DNA of 64,000 nucleotides from Psococerastis gibbosa (Eukaryota > Arthropoda > Insecta > Psocodea > Psocidae), in NCBI GenBank assembly GCA_963971405.1, contig OZ020485.1, positions 40,359,469 to 40,423,468 of the forward strand, in the 5' to 3' direction. The notes beneath the pieces were generated by a model. The model was given only the letters and a program-made list of their open reading frames with translations. It did no database searches and was not told the origin of the DNA. The position numbers were made by a program, and so were the translations under genes. Positions 1 through 10,562 of this stretch are shown piece by piece (the stretch's first letter is position 1; every line of letters starts with the position of its first letter).

Positions 1-48
1 ATATAATACTGAATATATGACTGAAACTTATAATCTAGAGCTACAGTA

Positions 49-1341
49 CGAGGGCGGATTGAAAAGTCCGTAGAAAATCCGAGGGATGGCGCCACTCGTC
101 AAGGCCAAATATCACCTCATTTAGCGAACTGTCTGATCGGAACTCAGTCAAAGTTTGAGCGTTATTCGATCATAATTGACATCACAGTGATTTTTTAAGT
201 TCGGGGAGTTGCAGGTAATTGTGAGCAATGGATGAAAAAGAATTTCGAGTCGTTATTAAGCATTATTTTTTAAAGAAGAAGAATGTGCAAGAAACGAAAA
301 AAAGCCTTGATAAACATTATGGGGAGTCTGCTCCGTCAATTAAAACTGTTTATAAGTGGTTCTCAAATTTTCGTACTGGGCATATGGGCACAGAAGACGC
401 CGAACGCTCTGGGCGGCCTTCTGACGTCACTACGGCAGAAACTGTAAAAAAAATCAGTGATTTAGTGCTAGGAGAGCGTCGAATGAAACTGCGAGAGGTA
501 GCTGACATTGTGGGGATCTCGAGCGAAAGGGTTCACAATATATTACATAATCACCTTAAAATGAGAAAATTGTCAGCAAGATGGGTGCCGCGACTGCTGA
601 CAGCTGAACAAAAACACCGTCGCGCCGAGCTTTGTGCAGAGAATTTAAAGCTGTTTCAACGAGCCCCCAAAGAATTTCTTCGTCGTTTTATAACGGTAGA
701 TGAAACTTGGGTTCATTTTTACACCCCAGAAACGAAGCAGCAGTCTAAGCAGTGGGTAGCCAGTGGAGAACGTGCCCCGAAGAAGGCAAAGACCGTCCAG
801 TCAGCAGGCAAGGTCATGGCCACCATTTTTTGGGACGCAAGAGGTGTCATTTTCGTAGATTATTTAGAAAAAGGAAAAACGATTACCGGCACCTACTACG
901 CATCCCTTCTTGACCGCCTTAAAGCAGAAATTCAAACTGTGCGCCCCCATTTAGCAAAAAAGAAAATTCTTTTTCATCATGACAATGCGCCGGCTCATAC
1001 CGCAGTGTTGGTGACCTCTAAAATTCAGGAATTAAAGTTCGAACTATTGCGCCACCCTCCTTATTCCCCTGACCTGGCACCGTCCGATTATTTTCTGTTT
1101 CCCAATATGAAGAAATGGCTTGGAGGGAAAAGATTTGGCTCAAATGAGGAAGTAATGCGCGAAACAACCGAATATTTTGCAGGGCTCACGGAAGATTATT
1201 TTCTGGGTGGAATAAAAAAACTTGAGGGAAGATGGACCACCTGCATTGAGCGACAAGGGGACTATGTTGAAAAGTAGTAGTAAGCATTGTTAATACATTG
1301 TACCAGTTTAGAGTTTCTACGGACTTTTCAATCCACCCTCG
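49..1341 (+). mobile_element. Complete mariner transposon
   Basis: Terminal inverted repeats of about 28 bp (CGAGGGCGGATTGAAAAGTC at the left, its complement at the right, one mismatch) bound a 1293-bp element. Each end abuts a TA dinucleotide (47-48 and 1342-1343), the target duplication expected of Tc1/mariner elements. The element holds one uninterrupted transposase ORF. Near-identical ends and an open ORF suggest recent insertion. Confidence 0.93.
228..1277 (+). CDS. Mariner transposase (349 aa)
   Basis: A cut-and-paste DNA transposase that binds the element's inverted repeats and moves the element into TA sites. The N-terminal ~110 residues carry the paired helix-turn-helix DNA-binding region, including the linker-like SGRPSD at 61-66. 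The WVPRLL motif (119-124) matches the WVPHEL dimerisation motif of mariners. The catalytic core has D158 (VDETW), D252 (HHDNAPAH) and D287 (SDYF), giving the D,D34D spacing of mariners. Length is normal for the family (about 345-350), with no stop or frameshift. The start lies 179 bp inside the left inverted repeat, a typical mariner leader. It looks intact; activity is not shown. Confidence 0.95.
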   Translation: MDEKEFRVVIKHYFLKKKNVQETKKSLDKHYGESAPSIKTVYKWFSNFRTGHMGTEDAERSGRPSDVTTAETVKKISDLVLGERRMKLREVADIVGISSERVHNILHNHLKMRKLSARWVPRLLTAEQKHRRAELCAENLKLFQRAPKEFLRRFITVDETWVHFYTPETKQQSKQWVASGERAPKKAKTVQSAGKVMATIFWDARGVIFVDYLEKGKTITGTYYASLLDRLKAEIQTVRPHLAKKKILFHHDNAPAHTAVLVTSKIQELKFELLRHPPYSPDLAPSDYFLFPNMKKWLGGKRFGSNEEVMRETTEYFAGLTEDYFLGGIKKLEGRWTTCIERQGDYVEK

Positions 1342-1344
1342 TAC

Positions 1345-2990
1345 ATACAGGGAATGTGAAAGCTTCTTACCACAATTTCTAGTACGTCCGCGTTTCGTTA
1401 ACAGTTAAAAATTGGATGTTAGGTTTTATTTGGTGTAAAATAATGATAGTCTCAAGACTGACAGTTGGAAGGCCAATGACATGTAATTGGTCTTGCCATG
1501 GAAGCAAGCGAGGCGGTCTCTGGTAGCCGTGCCTTGAATAAATGTGAGCCGTTCAACAGGTGCAGTTTCGGTTCCGAGCTACCTGTTTGCAAAAACAAGG
1601 CCTGGACAGGGACTCGCCAATATATCGCCTACTTCAACCTGTGGCAGCATACTGTCTGGTTGCTGTAGAGGTGGGTCCTAGCGGATCTAGAAATTTTTTA
1701 GAGGGGGGGGGGGCTGAACTAGTGGATGGAAAACCTATATAGTCAGGAGGTCTATGATATAGTGTGAAGACTGAAGTGGCGGTGAGCCGTGGTTAAATAT
1801 AGCAAAGTTTCCCGCCGTATTTTTTTTTTTTTTTTTTTTTAGTTTGCTGTATTTAGAGATTAGAAATGAAAAATTATTAATTTATGTCTGAAAATGTTTG
1901 AAAGTGCGTTTTATCTAGTGTAAGTTGGGTAAGAGAAGGGGGGACGGGGCTTTAGCCCAGCTGGATGGGTCGTTCTTACTGGAGTCGTCGTTAAGAACGG
2001 TTCTTGAGCAAAGAACTAGTAAGCTGCTGAGACAAATCTCCCTTCAACAATCGTAAACATAACATTTCATGGCGTCAGTTGCACGTTTTTTTGTCGAAAT
2101 GAGTAAATTTTTTATCTTAGCAGAAGTATTATTAAGAAATCAGGATTGGTACCAAAAATAACAATTCATTACAACTGTGTATTCATTCTGAACCTACAAT
2201 TTTTTTGAAAAAAGAAACATTGCTGGATCCAGAGGCGTAAAGTTTTTGAATTATAGGAGGGGTGGGGGCAAAACTAAGTAGGCCTTAATCCATCATCAGG
2301 CTTTTCATAAAGATATTTTTCATGCATAGGCCTCCCCTTTCACAAAAATTTAAAGTGTTTGATATTTCGGAACTGCAAATGAAGTAGGACCAATTTATTT
2401 ATTTATTTATTATTATTATTATTATATATTATTTATTTGTGAATCCTATCATTTTGTGAAATAGAGCGTTCATAGAATATAAAACGTTTCTTACAACACA
2501 CAACCCTTATGTGTATAAATACAGCATGAAAAACAATTCCTGCACTCCCACTCTTTACAAAATAAAAACCAAATAAAAATCAAAGCCAACTTTCTGTAAA
2601 CTACATGTTTTGACTCCAATGTTGTGAGCTACGTTACTCTCCTGAACCCTTTAAAAAAGCACGGTTTTTTTTTGTCGCAGCTGTGACATGAGTCACATGA
2701 CAATAAATTAACTTATTTAATCGCTCGCACCACTGAAAAGATAAGGAAAGAATGTTCGCAACTGTAACTCAGTAGGTTACCTATTGGAGGGATATCCCCC
2801 GGGTCTGGTCCATCCAGTATATGCGAAACACGTACCTACACTTAAATATAAGGTATTCCGAGGTTATCTTCAACCACAGTCTACTACAGGCAGTGAAGAT
2901 GGTTGCTATAAAGCAGTTCGAATTTTATGTAGAGATTTAATTTTGCTTGCTTATTGGTAAGTTAAATTAAATTTAAATATTGATTTTTTT
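1345..2990. other. Non-coding stretch, nothing recognised
   Basis: No convincing coding exon. It contains a G run near 1703-1712, a long T tract near 1820-1840 and a TTA-rich microsatellite near 2398-2440. The only ORFs are short and low-complexity. Confidence 0.6.
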
Positions 2991-2994
2991 GTTG

Positions 2995-3185
2995 TATTAT
3001 TAAGTCAACCTAGCGGAGTTATGGCTATAAAGCCCTCTCTTACACTCAACTGGAAAGGACCGGGACCGCCTACTTTACATGCCCTCCGAAGTATGGCCAG
3101 AAAATGTAGCAAGTGTAGGACTCGAACCAACAACCATTCGGGGGAAAGTCAGAGTCCGTTCCACTACTCTACATGTCCTAACCTG
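2995..3185 (-). repeat. tRNA-derived SINE, family A, copy 1
   Basis: About 190 bp, repeated near 3572, 15126, 19815 and (opposite strand) 21540. Read on the minus strand it begins with a tRNA-like head. An A-box-like segment (GTAGAGTAGTGG) is followed by a B box in most copies (GGTTCGAGTCC). The body holds the phrase GAGTGTAAGAGAGGGCTTTA. Pol III boxes plus dispersion indicate a SINE. Confidence 0.75.
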
Positions 3186-3411
3186 ATTTATGCGTAATAG
3201 CTTAACCTGTGCTCTGCTTAGTGGAGCTGTAGCTCCTTGCTTTCACAGGGGCAAAGTAAAAGATTGCAGTCGACGATACTACTATACAATTCAGCATGTA
3301 AGCTGCTGGAACAGGATATTGAAGCACGAAAGAGGGTAAATATAGATTATACAAATCAAACGAGATGTTTGATGTGTCTGCCGTATGATTCCTCGGACTC
3401 AGAGGTAACTC

Positions 3412-3480
3412 AAGGCCGTAGCCAAGGGGGGTTCATGGGGGTTCAACCCCCCCCCCCCCCCGAAATGAAATGGCTTGATA
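3412..3480. repeat. C-rich dispersed repeat fragment
   Basis: The phrase GGCCGTAGCCAAGGGGGG, a run of C, then GAAAT recurs in diverged form at 22605-22745 and 39590-39650. It is a dispersed repeat with an unstable homopolymer. The short ORF across it is an artefact. Confidence 0.5.
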
Positions 3481-3571
3481 CTAAATAGAAGGTTGGGTCT
3501 TGAGGTACCCTGATACGGTACTCATATAATAGAAAAGGACACTTACAAGTTATAAATAAATATAGACTTTT

Positions 3572-3760
3572 TTGTTCTATTACTAAGCCAACCTAGCGGA
3601 GTTAGGGCTTATAGCCCTCTCTTACACTCAACTAGGAAAGCCCGGGACAGCATACCCTCCGAAGCATGTCAAGAAAATGTAGCAAGTGTGGGACTCGAAC
3701 CAACAACCATTCGGGTGAAAGTCGGAGTCTGTACCACTACTCTACATGTCCTGACGCTTA
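3572..3760 (-). repeat. tRNA-derived SINE, family A, copy 2
   Basis: Same family as 2995-3185, in the same orientation and only about 390 bp away. On the minus strand the B box GGTTCGAGTCC and the A-box-like segment are both intact. Confidence 0.75.
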
Positions 3761-4370
3761 CAGTACAGAATGACAACCCGCGGTTGAACAGATGCATTCA
3801 GCATAAACAATCGGCCGAACGATTGCCTTCTGGAGTGCCCGGGCCTTTCGTGCCTGTGTCGCTGTCTTCCCCTCTGACTACTGCTATTCTATGGTGTCCA
3901 ACCTAGACTCCCATTCTTAGCGATGGACGATGGTCAGCTCACGAGGCTTGAAGTTGGTCATGTCATCGGCGTACACTTCATACAGTGAAAATGTATTTAT
4001 TTAGCTACATGCCAGCAAGTTTTTTATGCATATGGATCACGAGTCGCTTCAAGAACGAATTACGACAATTAAGAGGAGTCTGACCGTAGAATTCGGTCTC
4101 CTTTACACCTGAGCCTTTATATAGCACGAAGCTCGGTTGATGCATACGTGAGACAATGGGGAGGCCAGCGCCGCGCACAGCCAAGAGTGAGAGACTGGCT
4201 TCAATACTGCTAGGCAAAAAGCTCCGCCTATTTCTGGAAGCTTCCAAATGACCTAGGAGAGGAGCGAGAAATGCTTATAACTTCATTAAATTGCTTAAAG
4301 ACCATCTCGAAGCATTCTACAATGTCAGTGAGACCCTAACACAATGAAATGCACAACTACCTTGACCGAC

Positions 4371-4686
4371 CAGGGGTTCGCAACCTTTTTTGTTCGTGGA
4401 CCACTAGATTATTTTTTGGTTTTCCGTGGACCACCATAGCTGCGACAGGAAAATTGTCAAATTCTAGGATGATTTGTGCCTACAATTACATTTTTTAAAA
4501 ATATTAAATGCTTAGGACTGCTATCAGTTGGATTTTCTAGTTCAGTGCAAAGACTTACTGTATTTTCCTTCAAATTTCCAATAACTCAGCTAGTTTATTT
4601 TCTTATCTCTTACTTTGGTCCGTGGACCATCTGATATATATCTGTGGAGAACCGGTGGTCCATGGGTCACAGTTTGGGAACCCCTG
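4371..4686. mobile_element. hAT-like MITE (CAGGGGTTC ends)
   Basis: A 316-bp element that starts CAGGGGTTCGCAACC and ends GGGAACCCCTG, inverted relative to the start. Both arms repeat a GTGGACCA phrase. CAGGGGTTC-type ends are typical of hAT non-autonomous elements. A clean 8-bp target duplication was not found. No coding capacity. Confidence 0.7.
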
Positions 4687-4785
4687 ACCTGGACCATACT
4701 ATTTTGATGATTTTACATTGCATTCAACTATTCACAATTGTGTAATGTAAAATACACATATTTTATTGCCTTCCCATTTATGCGT

Positions 4786-5250
4786 TATTATAAGGAAAGC
4801 TTTGTGTTGGTCGCGATTTTGAGATTTCAACGGATTTATACATGTTTTGAGATCCCAGACAACCAAAAAAGTGTTTTTTTTTACGAAATGTCTCTCAGTC
4901 TGTCTGTCTATATAGTTTGGTTCTGGGGGCAAAAAAAAAAAAAAATGTAAGGACTCTCAATTTTCATAAAAAATGACTAAAACACATTTTCTGCGGAACC
5001 TTTCTTTCAATGTTTTCGGTTTTTTTTTTTTTTATATTTTAGGTGTTAAATAGAGTTACAAAACCGAACAGGTTGCTTTCCAAAGCTTTCTTTTTGTTTC
5101 AATTATTATTTTTTTTTTTTTTTGAAGAAATGCCCCAATACATTGTTCCATTATTACTGTGTTGTATTACGATGTATTGGTTTGCCCGTTCTAAACTCTG
5201 CAATCGTCCCATCAATCTAGTGGAGGCAACTGAAATTTACCCCTTGGGTA
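4786..5250 (+). repeat. 850-bp interspersed repeat, copy 1 (partial)
   Basis: First of seven copies of a repeat that begins near ATAAGGAAAGCTTTGTG and contains a (TCTG/GTCT)n tract. This copy lacks internal parts and has long T runs. See the copies at 7655, 9248, 12100, 23140, 34818 and 60715. Confidence 0.65.
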
Positions 5251-6055
5251 ATTATTTACCATAGAACTATTCATATTATCTGTCCCAGTACCTATACCAA
5301 TTGGTAAATAGGTAAGCATGTACGGGATCACGCGTACCGGCTCTTTGTTTGAATGTAGAATGTAGCCTTACTGGAAGTTCAATAACCTTATTAAGGCAAA
5401 CAGAGTGAAATGGCCTGGGCATATAGCCTGTTATTGTATTGTAGCCTTCTGTCCCCAAAAGATGGGAGATTACTAGTTACATAGCGCAAACCTTTTGCGT
5501 GTTAACTTGCTATGCTATGAATGAGGGGACCTCCTGATTATAAGGGGGATGCCTTTAAAGTGGTACCATTTAGCACTGACTGAAACGAAAAATATTGCTG
5601 TTATATGCTTTCGTTTTAAAAGTTGGCCACGTGCTGCCAGCAGACCGTCCACATGTCGTCAACTTAGTGGACTCGTGCCAAACAAAATAATTATGTTCAA
5701 TTTTCTGTTCCGCGTCTGAGAAAATGTCAAGCATGATGCACTCGATTCTTCCACTAGTGTTGACGTTTTGAAATGGAAAACACAATGGGGTCTACAAGCA
5801 AGGACGGAGGCAATGGGGGCAGGGGGTTACTCCCCCCTCCCAAATTGAGTCAATCTATTGTAAGTTAATTTATTACACTCTGATTTAATCGATCCTACAT
5901 ATTTTTTCCTATTTTGACACTCAACCACCCCCCCCCTCACCAAGACGGGCTGGATCCGTCCCTGAATACAAGTGGTTTTTTTCTGGCTTGCCCATTCGAA
6001 ACTAGCTTTGTACCCTTTTTTTAAGGAGATTCATCTACTATAGGATGTCCCACAT

Positions 6056-6290
6056 TGTCGGGTTTGGCCATGCCCATGGGGGGGCCCGGGGCCGGAATTG
6101 TAGGGCCCATTTTCGGGCAGAAAAGACGAATTTCCGCTATAAATAATAAAATCGAGACACAGAATGCATAATCGAATATACTATAGTAAGTATTTTTTTT
6201 TTAAATATATTCTAATTTTGTATTTTGCAGCTTCTTGTGGGGGCCCTGGGGCTATGGCCCTCCTGGCCCCATTGCCAAACCCGGCACTGA
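6056..6290. mobile_element. Possible MITE with GGGTTTGGC ends
   Basis: The left part reads CGGGTTTGGCCATG followed by G-rich sequence. The right part reads GCCCCATTGCCAAACCCG, roughly the reverse complement. The AT-rich middle (TTAAATATATTC) separates the arms. No target duplication was identified. Confidence 0.4.
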
Positions 6291-6514
6291 TGGCACATGG
6301 AACACCTGTACTTGGTGCCTTGGGCTATAGCTGCAGAACAATAATGTAACGGATGATATCCTTGTAAATTATATCCAAAATGCATCAAGAGATTATTTTT
6401 ACATAAACCATGGCCTATCATCATCCATGATTCTACTGCTTCATCTCGTAACTCCGGCCATGAAAGCCTTTGTAATTATGTTGTCTGGAACTTCGGTAAG
6501 CAGAAGGCCTTTTA

Positions 6515-6909
6515 GGCGCAGATTCCACCGACCGGCTAGGGCTAAATACAAAAACGGTGACGTGGTAGCAGACATTCAAGACTTAGGCGGTGTCTCCACC
6601 GACCTCGCATTGCAGAATGCAAATGACATTGACGGAAATATTTGTTTTACTCTATGCCATAGTTAAAATTGATCAATGATCATACAGTAAAATCACAAAC
6701 AAACTAACTAAAATTAAAAAATGGCGTCATGGGATATGTTAATTAGAAACATTTTAATAGATTTCTATAAAAACAAAAACAAACATTTCCGTCAATGTAA
6801 TTTGCATTCTGCAATGTGAGGTCGATGGAAACCCCGCCTAAGTCTTGAATGTCTGCGACCACGTCACCGTTTTTGTATTTAGCCCTAGCCGGTCGGTGGA
6901 ATTGGCGCC
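6515..6909. mobile_element. Harbinger-like MITE, long form, copy 1
   Basis: Palindromic element with ends GGCGC..ATTCCACCGACCGG and its complement, flanked by TTTTA and TAAAA. It carries the core phrase GACGTGGTAGCAGACATTCA and an AT-rich centre. The same long form occurs at 7128-7507, 15623-15945 and 54432-54835. The 3-bp TTA or TAA flanks seen in other copies suggest the PIF/Harbinger superfamily. Confidence 0.7.
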
Positions 6910-7127
6910 TAAAATCGACCTTATCTTGCTCGAGTATGTATATTGTACATAAAGCGCTTGTGGTGTCGGGCCCTGAAGACCGGTAGTTATGATAAGTGTT
7001 TATCTCTGAAATTTTAAGCTTAGCACTGCTAATGACTTACCACGCAGTAGGTAGGAAACTTTATTATGCGACTGAATATGAGCCTTAGTAGTTGATAATT
7101 ATATACCTCATTTCTGATATCCGAAAA

Positions 7128-7507
7128 GGCGCCCATTCCATTGACCGGCTAGGGCTATTTCCAAAAACAGTGACGCGGTGGCAGGCATTCAAGACTTAGG
7201 TTGCGTTTCCACCGATCTCGCATAGCAGAATGCAAATGACATTGACGGAAATTAGAATTTTTCTTTTTATAGAAATCTATTAAAATGTTTGTACTTAACA
7301 TATCCCATGACGCCATTTTTTAATTTTAGTTTGTTTGTGATTTTACTGTATGATCATTGATCAATTTTAACTATGGCATAGAGGAAAATAAACATTTCCG
7401 TCAATTCTGCAATGCGAGGTCGGTGGAAACGCCACCTAAGTCGTGAATGTCTGCTACCACGTCACCGTTTTTGGAAATAGCCCTAGCCGGTCAATGGAAT
7501 GGGCACC
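7128..7507. mobile_element. Harbinger-like MITE, long form, copy 2
   Basis: Inverted arms starting GGCGCCCATTCCATTGACC and ending GGAATGGGCACC, with the same centre as copy 1 (about 200 bp away) but in the opposite orientation. The GACGCGGTGGCAGGCATT core has diverged from the consensus. Confidence 0.7.
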
Positions 7508-7654
7508 AAAACAAAAAAACCCAAACCCTACCGCGGCAATGTGTTGTATGTGTTCCAAATGCATTACATTTCTTTGTAAACAATACTAAGCACTTCATGT
7601 GTTTACAATCTATCGTAAAACATAAATGAAAAAAATATCGCCTTCCGCATGTTA

Positions 7655-8500
7655 TAATAGAACCGGTCCGAGTTTACGCGAACATGCCTTCCAATTTATC
7701 AACATTAGTAGACAGAGAATATGAGTAATTTCATGGTAAATAATTTTCCAGTGGTTAAATTTCCGATATCTCGGGGGGAGGGGGTTGTCCACCTGACGTC
7801 ACTGGAAGTGAGGTAAATTCTAGATAGGTCAGACCAACATATTAATTACTACACAGCAATAATGGCAGGGCACGCAATGCATTTGAGCAAGAATTTTCTA
7901 TCATGTTTTCAAAAAATAATTTTTTGTGCAAAACCAAATATTTTTTTGGGAAAGCAACCTATCCGGTTTCGTTACTCAATTTAACACCTAAAACATACCT
8001 GAAGGTAGAAATCATCGATAGAAGAAAGGTTTCGCAGAAAAATTATTTTTTAGTCATTTTTCATTAAAATGTATAGTTATTTTTATTTTTTTACCCCCAG
8101 AAGCAAACTATCAAGGGGCAAGCGACCCCCCGCATTTTGTCAACATTAATAACGACTACAATATATGTGAATTTAAAAGAAATCGTTGGAGCCGTTTTTG
8201 AGAAATAATTTTTTTTGACATTTTTTTGGAGTTTTTTGAGAATAAAACCCCCCCCAAATTGAGTTAGCCCCAAATAAAAAAAATGGTCCCGAGGTATGAT
8301 TTTTGTGAACCTACATGCCGAATTCCACCCAAATCCACCGAGTAGTTTGCCCGGAAATCGATGAACCGACAGACAGACAGACAATTCGTAAAAACCACTT
8401 TTTTGGGTTCCTGGGACCTGAAAACGTGTAAATCCGTTGAAATCTCGGAATCGAAAATTTCGACCATCACAAAGCTTTCCTTATACTACGTATAAATAAA
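7655..8500 (-). repeat. 850-bp interspersed repeat, copy 2
   Basis: Near full-length copy. The right end holds CACAAAGCTTTCCTTATAC and the left end GAACCGGTCCGAGTTTACGC. Minus-strand frame 8470-8264 is open (68 codons) and resembles the frame at 9263-9469. It contains a (GACA)n microsatellite near 8370. Confidence 0.8.
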
Positions 8501-8509
8501 TTATTGGAA

Positions 8510-9240
8510 ACAACAAGGGAAGATAAAAGGACAGCGGGCTCCCGGCACAAGATGAACAACCTGCGGCTGTGGTTTGGCAAGGTTAGGCTTCCCTTTTTCA
8601 TTAACCTCAGTGTCCAAGGTCCAAATTGCCATGATGATCGTCAATCTACGCTAGAAGAGAATTTCTTGATGACATAGAGTCAAAGAAAATAATCTCCCGG
8701 CTGTCTTATGTCGCCTTTGTAGCTTCGGCGGCCACCTGACACCTGTTCGAACCATACAGCCTCACAACAGCAAATTCAAATTTGACGTTAGCCTCAGCTA
8801 AGAGCAGCTGAACTACTGTACTAGGGTCCATGCTTAGATTACCTATTCATTATGAATTATGATACACAGTTACACACTCCGACTCGTAAACTAGTTTTGT
8901 AGTAAACTGCAGTGACCTCTATTGACTCACAATGCCATGACCTTGCTTAGGCAGTTCATAATACGGATGTGGAATGAGTATATACGAATCGTAGAGTCCC
9001 CGCACTAGTAAGCGTTATCACTCAGTTCTTAACAGTTTCCCCCTATGTTTTTAATTTCAGCTCAAGCTTCATAAATAGGTTAAGCCTACCCAGTGTATGC
9101 AGTGGCCGGTGTTTTAGCTGATTGACTCACATATCGGATAAGGCGTAAATCTTTAATTTGACAGTATAATGTGTAATTTAACAACCCTAATAAGAACGAA
9201 CCCAGGAATAAACTTGGATCACTTCATGCTTTCCTATTTC
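8510..9240. other. Intervening sequence without recognised features
   Basis: Unique-looking sequence upstream of the receptor gene. No ORF with coding character, no tRNA, no clear repeat. It could hold upstream exons or promoter elements of the receptor gene, which cannot be told from sequence alone. Confidence 0.5.
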
Positions 9241-9247
9241 TACGTAG

Positions 9248-9835
9248 CATAAGGAAAGCTTTGTGATGGTGGAAATTTTCGATTTCGAGGTTTCAATGGA
9301 TTTACACGTTTTGAGGTCCCAGGAACCCCAGAAAGTGGTTTTTACGAAATATCTGTCTGTCGGTCTGTTCGTCGACTTCTTGGCAAACTACTCTATGGAT
9401 TTTGATGAGATTCGGCGTGAAGGTTCGCAAAAATCATATCTCGGGACTATTTTTTCTATTATGGGCTAGCTCAATTTTGGGGATTTTACCCCCAAAAGCT
9501 AAAAAAAAACAGTCAAATAAATTATTTCTCAAAAACGGCCCAAGGATTTTTTTAATCACGTGAAATGATGTTGTTGATAGAAATATTTATATGAAAAAAA
9601 AAACTAACTAGGTCGCTTCCACCTTGATAGTTTGGTTCAGGGTGCAAAAAATAGAAAAAAGTCAATAAAAAATAATTCTTCTGAGGAACCTATCTGTCGA
9701 TGCTTTCTAACTTTAGGTGTTAAATAGAGTAACAAAACCTAAACGGTTCCTTTCCCAAGCAAAGTTTAGTTTTGACTAAAAAATTATTAAGAAATGATGG
9801 TTACTTGTGGTCAAAATGTCCCAATACATTGCGTA
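9248..9835 (+). repeat. 850-bp interspersed repeat, copy 3
   Basis: Plus-strand copy starting TACGTAGCATAAGGAAAGC. Its frame 9263-9469 is open for 68 codons and matches copy 2 at most positions (for example LHVLRSQEP against LHVFRSQEP). The end is truncated relative to copies 2 and 5. Confidence 0.8.
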
Positions 9836-9861
9836 GCCTGACTTACTTGCCTTAATTAGAC

Positions 9862-9976
9862 GCGATCAGCCCAGGGGGACTTTTGGCCGCTCTTGACAAC
9901 TTCCCTCCTTCTTTGTCGATCCTCAGCAGCCGCTGTCCAATCTGCTGCCTGGGTAGTATTATATTGGTCTGCTATA
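9862..9976 (-). pseudogene. Possible LINE tail fragment
   Basis: A minus-strand frame reads WTAAAEDRQRRREVV, which resembles the C-terminal ends of some LINE polyproteins. The fragment ends where a MITE begins at 9977. Weak call based on a short stretch. Confidence 0.3.
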
Positions 9977-10137
9977 GCGCCCATTCCACATACGTTAATC
10001 GTCAATGAAAAATTGAAAAATGACGTTTTAGCAGACATTAAAGACATACTAAAAATTCTGCTACCACGTCAATTTACGTCATTTTGACGTCGTTTTTCAA
10101 TTTTTCATTGACGATTGACGTATGTGGAATGGGCGCC
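9977..10137. mobile_element. Harbinger-like MITE, short hairpin form, copy 1
   Basis: Inverted arms GGCGCCCATTCCACATACGT (right arm read on the minus strand) flank a core with TAGCAGACATTAAAGACATA. The element folds back nearly end to end. Related short copies are at 39309, 40476 and 40696. Confidence 0.75.
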
Positions 10138-10531
10138 TATGCAACTACTAAGCAATGGTCCTGTCGATCAATTCAGTGCTTTGGGATAGGGATAGTCGAC
10201 GCAACCGAAATTATCAATCGTGAACACAGATTTTAATCCCTTCCAAATCATTTTCTCCCCATACCAACATTGTGTCAGAGCATTGTCTCTCTCTCACAGT
10301 ATTTCCTATTCACACGACTCTTAATTCTGTGGCAAAACCAAAAATAGATATCACAATTAATTGCATGCAATTCAGTGCAATAAGCCATTTTTCAACCAAG
10401 CCCAGCATCACACCAAGGACAAGCTGCTGTCGTCACATAATCACATAATGAGTTCAAATTTTATTTCTTAATCTCATAAAAAATCATTAGTATTTTTTGT
10501 AAGTTAATTGCTGTGTTTTGTTTGTTTGCAG

Positions 10532-10561
10532 ATGCCATGGTGGGAGAAGACCCTGACGTAA
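10532..10561 (+). promoter_or_regulatory. Upstream ORF of the IL-17R-like mRNA
   Basis: Immediately after an intron acceptor (TTTGTTTGCAG, ending 10531) comes ATGCCATGG. It opens a 9-codon ORF that ends in TAA at 10559-10561, one base before the main ATG at 10563. If this exon start is used, the uORF could lower or regulate initiation at the main start. Inference from sequence only. Confidence 0.45.
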
Positions 10562-10562
10562 C

